DNA of 64,000 nucleotides from DASVHS01 sp038244815 (GTDB taxonomy: Bacteria; Acidobacteriota; Thermoanaerobaculia; Gp7-AA8). The translations under genes were made by a program, and so were the position numbers. The number at the start of each line of letters is the position of its first letter. Position 1 is the stretch's first letter. Below the pieces are notes generated by a model that was given only the letters and a program-made list of their open reading frames with translations, had not been told where the DNA came from and did no database searches. The stretch lies in contig JBBRTB010000017.1 of assembly GCA_038244815.1 (NCBI GenBank), positions 32,473 to 96,472 on the forward strand, in the 5' to 3' direction. This document shows, one piece after another, positions 36,973 through 45,440 of the stretch.

Positions 36973-38562
36973 CTAACGTATGTATCCCAGACTTCTCAGC
37001 GTGTCGTAATACTCCTGATTCAGTGTCGCGGGCGCTTCGCTGCTCACGCGGCTGCCGTAGGAAGCAATTCGGGGTCCGGCCTCTCCGGTGAGCGACGTTC
37101 CGGGCATCTCCGCGGAGGCGGGAAAGCCCATCAGGGCGCACAGCGTTGGGGCGATGTCGAATGCGGACGCGGTCGCTTTCATGCTCATCGTGGAGGCAAA
37201 GACGGCGCGTCCGCTTTGTGACTCGCCTGGCAGGCCCACCAGCAGCACATCGTATCCACGCTGGCGGAGCGATCGCACCAGTGCGAGCGTGGCGTCGAGC
37301 GCTCTGATCGATGCGGACAGTCGCGATGAAGGATCGGCGGCCACGCGATTGAGAATCACGTCGAGTGCGGGCAGGTAGACCGTGGCGAACCGTGGCTGGG
37401 AGGAGTCGAGCTCGTGGAGGAATCGCTGCTCCGCCCCCGCATCGATCGCCAGGGCGTTGTTCTTCGCCGCGGCGAAGATCGTCTGCTGTCCGATGGAGGT
37501 GAGCGCTGCGAACCGCGCGTCGGACGTCGTCCACCAGTCGACGGCCAGCGAGGGCACGCCGCGTCCGGCGAAGATCTCCCACACGTAGTCGCGGCGCCGG
37601 ATCGTCGGCGGCAGCGGCTGGCGCTCTCCCACCGATCGCAGAACGAAGTCAGCGCGCGACACGCTCTGGAGCACGTGCGCACCGCCGGCCAGCCGCACGC
37701 CCTCGACGGCGCGCACACCGTGCAGCGTCGCCGGAACTCCTGTTCCCACGGACGCCCAGCGTTCGGTCGTCGACGCGCCGTCCATCCTTTTCACGGGATC
37801 GATGAGCGCGAACTCGCGCGCCAGGTCGGGACGCGATCGCAGGATGTCATCGGACAGCCCGTCCACTCCGACGAGCGCGATGTGATGTTGCGACGGCGAA
37901 GTCACCACTAGCGGCGGCGGCTGTTCGCGCCGCTCCGGCGTCGCGTACGCGGGGACCAGCAGCACGGCCACGAGCATCGCCGCCGCCATCGCCAGCGGGA
38001 CTCCGCGCGGCTTCTGATGAATGGAAGGGATTCGCTGCAGCTCGTAAATCGAGAACGACAGCAAAGCGGCCGAGACGACGATCGTGGAGACGAGGAAAAA
38101 GATCGTGGCCAGCGCACCGCCGGCGGCGAGCTCGACCGCCGATGCCGTTCCGTCGAACTCGTACCACCACCAACCCAGCGGCACGAGCAGCGCCGCACTC
38201 GTGGCGATGGAAATCGCCAGCAGGCCGCGCGAGGTGTCGATCGTCAGCTCCGGCCGGATCTTCAGCAGCAGAGCCACTGCCAGAACGACCGCGAATCCGA
38301 TGGTCAGCCAGGTCGCGGCGTAGATGGCGAAGAGCTCCAGCGTCTCGATGCCGGCCAGCGGCCGGTTGCGGTTGAGCATCACCGCCACGCACGGCAGCGA
38401 GCCGAACAAGGCGATGAGGGTGGCCGCCTTGGCCGCGACCGTCGCCAGTTCCGCCCAGAACGTGCGCGAGCTCCACGGATCGAGCGCGAACCAGCGTTCG
38501 ATGCCGTGACTCAGATATCCTCGATCGCGAAGCTGCGCCCGGAGTGATTCGACGTCGGTCAC
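36973..38562 (-). CDS. Membrane protein with alkaline-phosphatase-superfamily domain
   Basis: 529 residues. The N-terminal third has four to five spans (VAAKAATLIALFGSLPCVAV, FAIYAATWLTIGFAVVLAVA, LAISIATSAALLVPLGWWW, IFFLVSTIVVSAALLSF and a later MAAAMLVAVLLVPAYA). The soluble part begins HHIALVGVDGLSDDIL with the metal-binding Asp, then MDGASTTERWASVGTGVPAT as the nucleophile region, and resembles type I phosphodiesterase/sulfatase proteins. It ends 8 bp before the S9 peptidase start. Substrate unknown. Confidence 0.8.
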   Translation of the reverse strand: MTDVESLRAQLRDRGYLSHGIERWFALDPWSSRTFWAELATVAAKAATLIALFGSLPCVAVMLNRNRPLAGIETLELFAIYAATWLTIGFAVVLAVALLLKIRPELTIDTSRGLLAISIATSAALLVPLGWWWYEFDGTASAVELAAGGALATIFFLVSTIVVSAALLSFSIYELQRIPSIHQKPRGVPLAMAAAMLVAVLLVPAYATPERREQPPPLVVTSPSQHHIALVGVDGLSDDILRSRPDLAREFALIDPVKRMDGASTTERWASVGTGVPATLHGVRAVEGVRLAGGAHVLQSVSRADFVLRSVGERQPLPPTIRRRDYVWEIFAGRGVPSLAVDWWTTSDARFAALTSIGQQTIFAAAKNNALAIDAGAEQRFLHELDSSQPRFATVYLPALDVILNRVAADPSSRLSASIRALDATLALVRSLRQRGYDVLLVGLPGESQSGRAVFASTMSMKATASAFDIAPTLCALMGFPASAEMPGTSLTGEAGPRIASYGSRVSSEAPATLNQEYYDTLRSLGYIR

Positions 38563-38602
38563 GGACGCGATGCTAACGGAATTTGCACTCCGCCCGCTGA
38601 AT

Positions 38603-38770
38603 GGGGTCAGGTCTGTAGTTGGCAGTTTTTTCTACCTAATGTGGGTTGCCTGCCTCTGCGCGAGTCATAGATACAAAGGCCAAAGTAGAGCCTCAAGAGC
38701 AGGATGCCTGGTCCCACCCTAAGTGGCGCTACAGTCTGTAGAAAAAACTGCCAACTACAGACCTGACCCC
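38603..38770. mobile_element. MITE-like element with perfect 33-bp terminal inverted repeats
   Basis: The left end (38603-38635, GGGGTCAGGTCTGTAGTTGG..., ending TTTTTTCTAC) is the exact reverse complement of the right end (38738-38770). The 102-bp interior has no coding potential. Size and structure indicate a non-autonomous transposable element. GGGGTCAGGTC termini are familiar to me from elements accompanying REP-associated (Y1) transposases, but no transposase is here. Confidence 0.85.
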
Positions 38771-38831
38771 CGCGGGAACGCCCGCGGGAACCCGCGGAAT
38801 TCTTTGGTTTGCTGATACCTTAGCGGTGCCG

Positions 38832-39077
38832 ATGAACTTGTATCTGGTCCTTGCGATCGCGCTTGGTGCGATCTCCGGCGCCGGTGAAGCCCCCCTGCTG
38901 CGGCCGGTGCTCCAGGCGACACAACGAGATACCCGCGTCGAGCGGCGTGTCGTTCGTGTGGCCCGGAAGGCGGTCGTGGCGCGGTGCTCGATGCTCGGAT
39001 TTGATCAGCCGAGGACCGAAGACCGAGGACCGAGGACGGGCGCCGCCCGCCGGCCGCGAGCCCCAGCAATCGCCTGA
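38832..39077 (+). CDS. Small signal-peptide ORF upstream of secA (candidate arrest peptide)
   Basis: 81 residues from ATG 38832 (GTG 38826 also possible). The hydrophobic N-terminus NLYLVLAIALGAISGAGEA looks like an export signal. The middle is very basic (RDTRVERRVVRVARKAVVAR), part of it (PRTEDRGPRT) encoded by heptamer repeats. It ends in PRAPAIA. The last codons form the 5' arm of a stem whose 3' arm reaches the secA ribosome binding site. Position, signal and C-terminal RAP resemble SecM and the RAPP-type arrest peptides. Not homologous to SecM by eye; could still be non-coding. Confidence 0.5.
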   Translation: MNLYLVLAIALGAISGAGEAPLLRPVLQATQRDTRVERRVVRVARKAVVARCSMLGFDQPRTEDRGPRTGAARRPRAPAIA

Positions 39078-39110
39078 GAGATCCCTCTCTCGTCCGATGA
39101 TTGCTGGAGA
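39063..39110 (+). promoter_or_regulatory. Stem-loop occluding the secA ribosome binding site
   Basis: CCAGCAATC (39063-39071) pairs perfectly with GATTGCTGG (39099-39107). An inner hairpin GAGAG/CTCTC (39076-39080 with 39085-39089) fills the loop. The secA Shine-Dalgarno GGAGA (39106-39110) starts inside the 3' arm, seven bases before the ATG. A ribosome paused near the end of the small ORF would open the stem, as in secM-secA. Confidence 0.65.
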
Positions 39111-39116
39111 AACACC

Positions 39117-41858
39117 ATGATTGAAAAAGTTCTGACGACGGTTTTTGGCTCGAAGCACGAGCGCGATGTGAAGCGCATGCGACCGATGGTCGAGCAGATC
39201 AACGCCCTCGAGCCCGCCATCAGCAAGCTCACCGACGACGGTCTCCGCGCGAAATCGGCCGAGTTCCGCGAGCGCCTCCGTCCGCCCGTGGAGCATCTCG
39301 AGTCGGTGAAGAAAGAGGTCCCGCGCGACGAAGCCTCGGTCAAGGCCGCCCAGGCCGATCTTCAGGCGGCGCTCACCGAGCTCCTGCCCGAGGCGTTCGC
39401 CGTGTGCCGCGAGGGCGGCAAGCGCGTGCTGAACATGCGTCACTTCGATGTGCAGCTCATCGGCGGCATCGTTCTGCACAACGGAAAGATCGCGGAGATG
39501 AAAACGGGCGAGGGCAAGACTCTCGTGGCCACGCTTCCGGTCTATCTCAACGCTCTCACAGGCCGCGGCGTTCACCTCGTCACGGTCAATGACTACCTGG
39601 CCCGCCGCGACTCCGAGTGGATGGGACGCCTCTACAAGTTCCTCGGCCTCACCGTCGGCGTGATCCAGAACCCGCACGGCGACAAGGAGCGGCAAGAGGC
39701 TTATCGCTGCGACGTCACGTACGGCACGAACAACGAGTTCGGATTCGACTACCTGCGCGACAACATGAAGTTCGACCTCGAGGCCATGGTGCAGCGTGAT
39801 CCCGTTTACGCCATCGTCGACGAGGTCGACTCCATCCTCATCGACGAAGCCCGCACGCCGCTGATCATCAGCGGACCGTCCGAGGAATCGGTCGAGAAGT
39901 ACTACCGCGTCGACAAGATCGTTCCGCGCCTGAAGAAGGAAGTCGACTATCAGATCGACGAGAAGCAGCACACCGCCGTGCTCACCGAGGAAGGTGTCTC
40001 GCACGCGGAGAAACTCCTCGGCCTCGAGAACCTGTACGACCCCGCGAACATGGAGACGCTGCACGGCATCAATCAGGCAGTGCGCGCGCACGCGCTGTAC
40101 AAGAAGGATGTCGAGTACGTCGTCAACGACGGCGAGGTTCTCATCGTCGACGAGTTCACCGGGCGTCTCATGCCCGGCCGCCGCTGGAGTGACGGTCTGC
40201 ATCAGGCCGTGGAAGCGAAGGAAGGCGTGCGCATCGAGGCCGAGAACCAGACTCTGGCCACGATCACGTTCCAGAACCTCTTCCGCATGTACGAGAAGCT
40301 GGCCGGCATGACGGGCACGGCGGATACCGAGGCCTCCGAGTTCGACTCCATCTACAAGCTCGAGGTCGTGGTCATCCCGACGAACATGCCCATGATCCGC
40401 GACGACAACGCCGATCTCGTCTATCGGACCGAGCGCGAGAAGTTCGAGGCCATCGTCGGCGAGATCAAGGAGCTCGAGAAGAAGGGACAGCCCGCGCTGG
40501 TGGGCACGATCTCGATCGAGAAGTCCGAGCAGCTCTCCTCGATGCTGAAACGGCAGGGCGTGCCGCACGTGGTGCTCAACGCCAAGTACCACGAGCGCGA
40601 GGCCGAGATCGTGGCCCAGGCCGGACGCAAGGGCGCGGTCACGATCGCCACGAACATGGCCGGCCGCGGCACGGACATCCTGCTCGGTGGCAACTGGGAG
40701 TTCGCCGCCGCACAGAAGACGAAGGAAGTCACCGATCCGGCCGAGAAGCAGTTCATCGAGCGCGAGCTTCGAGAGCAATGGCAGAAGGATCACGACGAGG
40801 TCCTCCGCGTGGGCGGCCTGCACATCCTCGGTACCGAACGTCACGAGTCGCGCCGCATCGACAATCAGCTCCGCGGACGATCGGGACGCCAGGGCGATCC
40901 CGGCTCATCGCGCTTCTACCTGTCGCTCGAAGACGACTTGATGCGCATCTTTGGTTCCGACCGCATCGCCGGCCTGATGCAGCGCCTGGGCATGGAAGAA
41001 GGCGTCCCCATCGAGCACGGCATGGTCAGCAAGGCCATCAAGCGCGCCCAGGAGCAGGTGGAGGGAAGGAACTTCGAGGCCCGCAAACATCTGCTCGAGT
41101 ACGACGACGTGATGAACAAGCAGCGTGAGTCGATCTACACGCTGCGCCGCTCCATTCTCGAAGGACGGGAAGGGAAGGAGTACATCATCAACGCAGCCGA
41201 CGAGATCGTTGGGTTTCTCGTCGACACACACCTGCCCGAGGACATGCGCGAGCATCCGAACGAGACGGAGATGAACGCGGAGCTCTTCGACTTCTTCGGC
41301 GTCGATCTGAAGACGGCGGGCGCGGACCTCGATACCATGCGCCGCGACGAGGTCAAGGAGCGGATCGTCGAGGCGGTCAACAAGCGCTACGAAGAGAAGG
41401 AAGCGGCCGTCGGCGCTGACGTGATGCGCGTCCACGAGAAGTACCTGCTCCTCCAGGTCATCGATCAGCTGTGGAAGGACCACCTGCTGATGATCGACCA
41501 CCTCAAGGAAGGCATCGGACTGCGCGGCTACGGCCAGCGCGACCCGCTCATCGAGTACAAGAAGGAGTCGTTCGATCTCTTCCAGGAGATGATGGAGCGC
41601 GTCCAGGATCGCGTCGTCAAGTATCTGTGGAAGATCGACGTGGTCGTGGAACGCGAGGGCGAGTCGCAGCAGCGCCAGCGCGCCCCGCAGCGCTCACCGC
41701 TTCTCCAGCCGCCCAAACAGCAGCCGATGTTCCTCTCCGGCGGCGGCAAATCGGCGCCGCAGACGGTGAAGCGGACCTCGGAGAAGGTCGGACGCAACGA
41801 TCCCTGTCCGTGCGGTAGCGGCAAGAAGTACAAGAAGTGCCATGGCGCGGCCGCGTAA
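39117..41858 (+). CDS. secA: Preprotein translocase ATPase SecA
   Basis: 913 residues. Motor of Sec-dependent protein export at the inner membrane. Walker A MKTGEGKTLVATLP, DEAD-like VDEVDSILIDEARTPLIISG, GMTGTADTEASEF, IATNMAGRGTDI, and IDNQLRGRSGRQGDPGSSRF. The C-terminal zinc-binding tail NDPCPCGSGKKYKKCHG binds SecB or ribosomes. Full length. The start is preceded by GGAGA held partly in a stem. Confidence 0.97.
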   Translation: MIEKVLTTVFGSKHERDVKRMRPMVEQINALEPAISKLTDDGLRAKSAEFRERLRPPVEHLESVKKEVPRDEASVKAAQADLQAALTELLPEAFAVCREGGKRVLNMRHFDVQLIGGIVLHNGKIAEMKTGEGKTLVATLPVYLNALTGRGVHLVTVNDYLARRDSEWMGRLYKFLGLTVGVIQNPHGDKERQEAYRCDVTYGTNNEFGFDYLRDNMKFDLEAMVQRDPVYAIVDEVDSILIDEARTPLIISGPSEESVEKYYRVDKIVPRLKKEVDYQIDEKQHTAVLTEEGVSHAEKLLGLENLYDPANMETLHGINQAVRAHALYKKDVEYVVNDGEVLIVDEFTGRLMPGRRWSDGLHQAVEAKEGVRIEAENQTLATITFQNLFRMYEKLAGMTGTADTEASEFDSIYKLEVVVIPTNMPMIRDDNADLVYRTEREKFEAIVGEIKELEKKGQPALVGTISIEKSEQLSSMLKRQGVPHVVLNAKYHEREAEIVAQAGRKGAVTIATNMAGRGTDILLGGNWEFAAAQKTKEVTDPAEKQFIERELREQWQKDHDEVLRVGGLHILGTERHESRRIDNQLRGRSGRQGDPGSSRFYLSLEDDLMRIFGSDRIAGLMQRLGMEEGVPIEHGMVSKAIKRAQEQVEGRNFEARKHLLEYDDVMNKQRESIYTLRRSILEGREGKEYIINAADEIVGFLVDTHLPEDMREHPNETEMNAELFDFFGVDLKTAGADLDTMRRDEVKERIVEAVNKRYEEKEAAVGADVMRVHEKYLLLQVIDQLWKDHLLMIDHLKEGIGLRGYGQRDPLIEYKKESFDLFQEMMERVQDRVVKYLWKIDVVVEREGESQQRQRAPQRSPLLQPPKQQPMFLSGGGKSAPQTVKRTSEKVGRNDPCPCGSGKKYKKCHGAAA

Positions 41859-41870
41859 CCGGCGAGCCGC

Positions 41871-43691
41871 ATGAATATCCTGGGCATCTCCGCCTACTAC
41901 CACGACAGCGCGGCCGCGCTCGTTCGCGACGGCGAGATCGTCGCTGCCGCGCAGGAAGAGCGGTTCACGCGCAGGAAGGGCGATCATCGCTTTCCCTCGC
42001 AGTCGCTGGCGTATGTGCTCAAAGCAGCGGGGCTGCGGTCGGTCAACGAGGTCGACCATCTCGTCTTCTACGACAAGCCGCTGCTGAAGTTCGAGAGGCT
42101 GCTGTCGACCTACGCCTCCTTCGCGCCGAGCGGCATCCGTTCGTTCATCAAGGCCATGCCGCTGTGGCTCAAAGAGAAATTGCACATGCCGCGCGACATC
42201 CGCAGGCTCACCGGTTACGAAGGGAAGATCCTCTTCGCACAACATCACGAGTCGCACGCGGCCAGCGCGTTCTATCCATCTCCATTCGACGAGGCGGCGA
42301 TCATCTGCTTCGACGGTGTGGGCGAATGGGCCACCACCAGCGTCTGGACCGGCAGCGGCAATCGCCTGGAGCTGAAGAAGGAGATCCGCTTCCCCCATTC
42401 GCTGGGCCTCCTCTATTCGGCGTTCACGTACTACACCGGCTTCAAAGTGAATTCAGGCGAGTACAAGGTGATGGGGCTCGCCCCTTACGGGCGGCCGGTC
42501 TACGCGGACGCCATCCGCAAGCATCTGATCGAGATTCGCGACGACGGCTCGTTTCGCATGAGTCTCGACTATTTCAATTACGCCCAGGGCCTGACGATGA
42601 CGAACGAGCGTTTCCATCGTCTGTTCGGCGGACCTCCGCGGCAGCCGGAGACGCTGCTCACGCAACGCGATCTCGATCTGGCCGCGAGCATTCAGGACGT
42701 CTGCGAAGAGGTGATGCTGAAAATCGCTCGCAACACGGCGCGCGAAACGGGGCGGCGCAATCTCTGCCTGGCCGGCGGTGTGGCGCTCAACTGCGTCGGC
42801 AACGGAAAGATCCTCCGCGACGGCTGCTTCGATGACATCTGGATCCAGCCCGCGGCCGGTGATGCCGGCGGAGCGCTGGGAGCAGCGCTGGCGGTCTGGT
42901 ACCAATATCTGGGGAGGCCTCGGGCCTCGGGCCTCGGGCCACGGATGGATTCACAGCAGGGGTCATATCTGGGGCCTTCATTTTCGCGTTCGGAGATCGA
43001 GTCGTACCTGCGGGCGCAGTCGGCGCCTTTTTCGGTGGTCGAGGACGCCGAGCTGCTGCCGCGTGTGGCGCGGTTCATCGCGGACGGAAAGATCGTGGGG
43101 TGGTTCAGCGGGCGGATGGAGTTCGGGCCGAGGGCGCTGGGAGCGCGGTCGATCATCGGCGACGCGCGCGATCCGGAGATGCAGAAGCGGATGAATCTCA
43201 AGATCAAGTTCCGCGAGTCGTTCCGGCCGTTCGCGCCGGCGGTGCTGGCCGAGCACGTGGGCGAGTGGTTCGATCTCGACCGTCCCAGTCCGTACATGCT
43301 GCTGGTCGCGGACGTGAAGAAGGAGCACCGGATCGCCATGACCGAGGAGCAGCAGAGACTGTTCGGCATCGACAAGCTGAACGTCAGACGCTCTACGATT
43401 CCTGCCGTGACCCACGTCGATTACTCGGCGCGAGTGCAGACCGTACATGCCGAGACGAACCCGCGTTTTCATGGGTTGCTCTCGGAATTTCATCGGCTGA
43501 CGGGTTGTCCCGTCGTCGTGAACACATCGTTCAACGTGCGCGGGGAGCCGATCGTCTGCACGCCCGACGATGCCTACCGCTGCTTCATGAATACGGATAT
43601 CGACGTACTGGTGCTCGACAACGCCCTGCTGCTGAAGGAAGAGCAGCCGCGCCGCGCCAGCGGGGAGAAGCGTGAATTCGAGCTCGACTGA
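41871..43691 (+). CDS. NodU/CmcH/TobZ-type carbamoyltransferase
   Basis: 606 residues. N-terminal Kae1-like domain (NILGISAYYHDSAAALV, AQEERFTRRKGDHRFP, metal site in QHHESHAASAF) that makes carbamoyladenylate, and a C-terminal domain (EFGPRALGARSIIGDAR; NTSFNVRGEPIVCTP) that transfers the carbamoyl group to an acceptor hydroxyl. Residues about 348-357 (between YLGRP and MDS) are encoded by GGGCCTC heptamers, apparently an inserted linker. First gene of a four-gene block with SxtJ-like, DUF5989 and SGNH proteins; it probably decorates an extracellular glycan or lipid. Confidence 0.92.
   Translation: MNILGISAYYHDSAAALVRDGEIVAAAQEERFTRRKGDHRFPSQSLAYVLKAAGLRSVNEVDHLVFYDKPLLKFERLLSTYASFAPSGIRSFIKAMPLWLKEKLHMPRDIRRLTGYEGKILFAQHHESHAASAFYPSPFDEAAIICFDGVGEWATTSVWTGSGNRLELKKEIRFPHSLGLLYSAFTYYTGFKVNSGEYKVMGLAPYGRPVYADAIRKHLIEIRDDGSFRMSLDYFNYAQGLTMTNERFHRLFGGPPRQPETLLTQRDLDLAASIQDVCEEVMLKIARNTARETGRRNLCLAGGVALNCVGNGKILRDGCFDDIWIQPAAGDAGGALGAALAVWYQYLGRPRASGLGPRMDSQQGSYLGPSFSRSEIESYLRAQSAPFSVVEDAELLPRVARFIADGKIVGWFSGRMEFGPRALGARSIIGDARDPEMQKRMNLKIKFRESFRPFAPAVLAEHVGEWFDLDRPSPYMLLVADVKKEHRIAMTEEQQRLFGIDKLNVRRSTIPAVTHVDYSARVQTVHAETNPRFHGLLSEFHRLTGCPVVVNTSFNVRGEPIVCTPDDAYRCFMNTDIDVLVLDNALLLKEEQPRRASGEKREFELD
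42914..42942. repeat. GGGCCTC heptamer repeat inside the carbamoyltransferase gene
   Basis: Three to four CCTCGGG units in tandem, translated in frame at the junction of the two enzyme domains. Confidence 0.8.
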
Positions 43692-44076
43692 CCCCACGCG
43701 CAACCAGCTGCTGAGCTTTGGCGTGACGATCGCGCTGGCCCTCGTACTCATTGGCGCTGTAAAGGGCCACCGCATGGGAGAGACCGTCACGGTCGATCTG
43801 CTCATCGCCGCCGGGGCGCTCTTCGCGCTGGCGTGCGTGGTCATGCCTTCGGTCATGTCGCCGCTGTATCGCGGGTGGATGCGTCTCGCCGAGGGGCTCG
43901 GCTGGATCAACACACGCATCCTGCTGGTCGTGATCTTCTATCTGGTGGTCACGCCGCTGGGCTTGTTGATGCGGCTCTTCAAGCGCGATCCGCTGGACAT
44001 GGCCCGCCGCGATTCCTACTGGACAGAACCATCGGCAAGCTCGTACGGTGAGCGCCATTTCGAGAAGCAGTTCTGA
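43672..44076 (+). CDS. SxtJ-like small membrane protein
   Basis: 134 residues from GTG 43672, overlapping the carbamoyltransferase end by 20 bp. Three spans: LLSFGVTIALALVLIGAV, LLIAAGALFALACVVMPSVM and ILLVVIFYLVVTPLGLLM, followed by FKRDPLDMARRDSYW, a conserved-looking C-terminal motif of SxtJ proteins that accompany carbamoyltransferases. Function unknown. Confidence 0.8.
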   Translation: MNSSSTDPTRNQLLSFGVTIALALVLIGAVKGHRMGETVTVDLLIAAGALFALACVVMPSVMSPLYRGWMRLAEGLGWINTRILLVVIFYLVVTPLGLLMRLFKRDPLDMARRDSYWTEPSASSYGERHFEKQF

Positions 44077-44228
44077 TGACCGAGCTGATCAAAGAGTTCT
44101 ACGCCTACATCCGCGAGCGAAAGAAGCTGTGGATGCTGCCGATCATCCTCATCCTGCTGTTGCTGTCCGGGATCATCACGCTGACGGCCGGATCGGCACT
44201 GGCGCCGTTCATCTACTCTCTCTTCTGA
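44076..44228 (+). CDS. DUF5989 family 50-residue membrane protein
   Basis: 50 residues, in TGATG overlaps with genes on both sides. Sequence starts MTELIKEFYAYIRERKKLW, then one span (LPIILILLLLSGIITLTAGS), and ends ALAPFIYSLF. This is the DUF5989 pattern, a tiny protein regularly found beside SxtJ and carbamoyltransferase genes. Possibly a subunit of the same membrane complex. Function unknown. Confidence 0.85.
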   Translation: MTELIKEFYAYIRERKKLWMLPIILILLLLSGIITLTAGSALAPFIYSLF

Positions 44229-45409
44229 TGCGGGCCCGCTCCTTACTATTCTTCTTGGTCTTTCTCGCGCTGTCGCTCGTCCTGACGTTCGCCTGCGGCG
44301 AGATCTTCGTACGTGTCCTCGGCCGCTACGACGCCGATGGCACGTTCTACTTCCGCGACAAGCCCGTGCCGCCTTTCGCGCTGCCTGTGAAAAACGCACG
44401 TGCGCTCATCGATGAGTATCTCCACGATCCCACCGGCTACATGGCATATGACGCCACCCTGGGATGGACGGATCGTCCCGGTTCGTGCACGAGAGACCGC
44501 AAGTACTGCGCGAACAGCGCCGGGCTGCGCTCCGATCACGAGTACACGAAGGAGATTCCGGCCGGCGTGCTGCGCGTGTCGCTGTTCGGAGACTCGTTCA
44601 TTCACGGTCACGACGTCGATTTGGCCGGGAGCCTCGCGCCGCAGCTCGAGACGGCGTTGCGGCAGCGCGGCGTCCCCGCTCAGGCGCTGAACTTCGGCGT
44701 GGGGGGATTCGGCATCGACCAGGCCTACCTGCGCTATTCGCGCCAGGGCTCGCGGTTCGATACCGATGTCATCGTCGAAGGCCTGCAGTTCGAGAATGTC
44801 GCCAGGCACCTGATGGTGTTCCGCCTCATCGCCTACCCGCAGTCGAAGATCCCGTTCTCCAAGCCGCGCTTCCATTTCGAAGGGCCGTCGCTGCTCATCG
44901 CGAACGAGCCGACCATTCCGCCGGAGAAGGTGCCCGACGCGCTGGCGCACTTCGACAGCTCGCCGCTGCGCAAGCTCGATCACTTCTACACCGACCGCTA
45001 CGAGCGCTACTGGTGGCGCCGGAGCAGGCTGCTTGCGGTGCTCGCGGACGCGCAGCACAAGGACGAGTCGACGGACATCATGCGACCGGGAGGGGAAGGC
45101 ATGCAGTTGACGCAGGCCATCCTCGACCGCTTCAGGAACGACGTCAACGTGACCGGCAAACCGTTTCTCCTCGTGTACCTTCCACTGAAGGACAATCTTG
45201 CCGCGGCGCTGCACGGCGGGAAGGATCCGTGGGAGGTGTACGTCGATCTGTTCCGCAAAGACTTCACGGTCGTCGATCCATCGCCTCGTCTTCTGGATCT
45301 CGCCCGGAGCAAGGGGGTCGAAGCAGTCGCCCCTGGGCACTACTCCGCCGAAGGCAACCGGGCCGTCGCCGAGACACTGGTCGACGCAATCGCTAAGCTG
45401 AAGAGATGA
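44228..45409 (+). CDS. SGNH/GDSL-type hydrolase with N-terminal membrane anchor
   Basis: 393 residues from the ATG overlapping the DUF5989 stop. One N-terminal span (SLLFFLVFLALSLVLTFACG). SGNH block I is VSLFGDSFIHGHDV with the candidate nucleophile Ser; NFGVGGFGIDQ is a Gly/Asn oxyanion block, and a C-terminal APGHYSAEGNRAVAE carries the Asp/His-type block. Probably an extracytoplasmic esterase or acetyl-transfer enzyme acting on the same product as the carbamoyltransferase. Confidence 0.82.
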   Translation: MRARSLLFFLVFLALSLVLTFACGEIFVRVLGRYDADGTFYFRDKPVPPFALPVKNARALIDEYLHDPTGYMAYDATLGWTDRPGSCTRDRKYCANSAGLRSDHEYTKEIPAGVLRVSLFGDSFIHGHDVDLAGSLAPQLETALRQRGVPAQALNFGVGGFGIDQAYLRYSRQGSRFDTDVIVEGLQFENVARHLMVFRLIAYPQSKIPFSKPRFHFEGPSLLIANEPTIPPEKVPDALAHFDSSPLRKLDHFYTDRYERYWWRRSRLLAVLADAQHKDESTDIMRPGGEGMQLTQAILDRFRNDVNVTGKPFLLVYLPLKDNLAAALHGGKDPWEVYVDLFRKDFTVVDPSPRLLDLARSKGVEAVAPGHYSAEGNRAVAETLVDAIAKLKR

Positions 45410-45440
45410 CAATCGAGACCCGAGGCGCGAGGACCAGACC

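Noticed and set aside
36965..37582. N-terminal extension of the S9 peptidase
   Set aside because: Overlaps the phosphatase-superfamily gene; a signal peptide and a good ribosome binding site mark the start at 36964.
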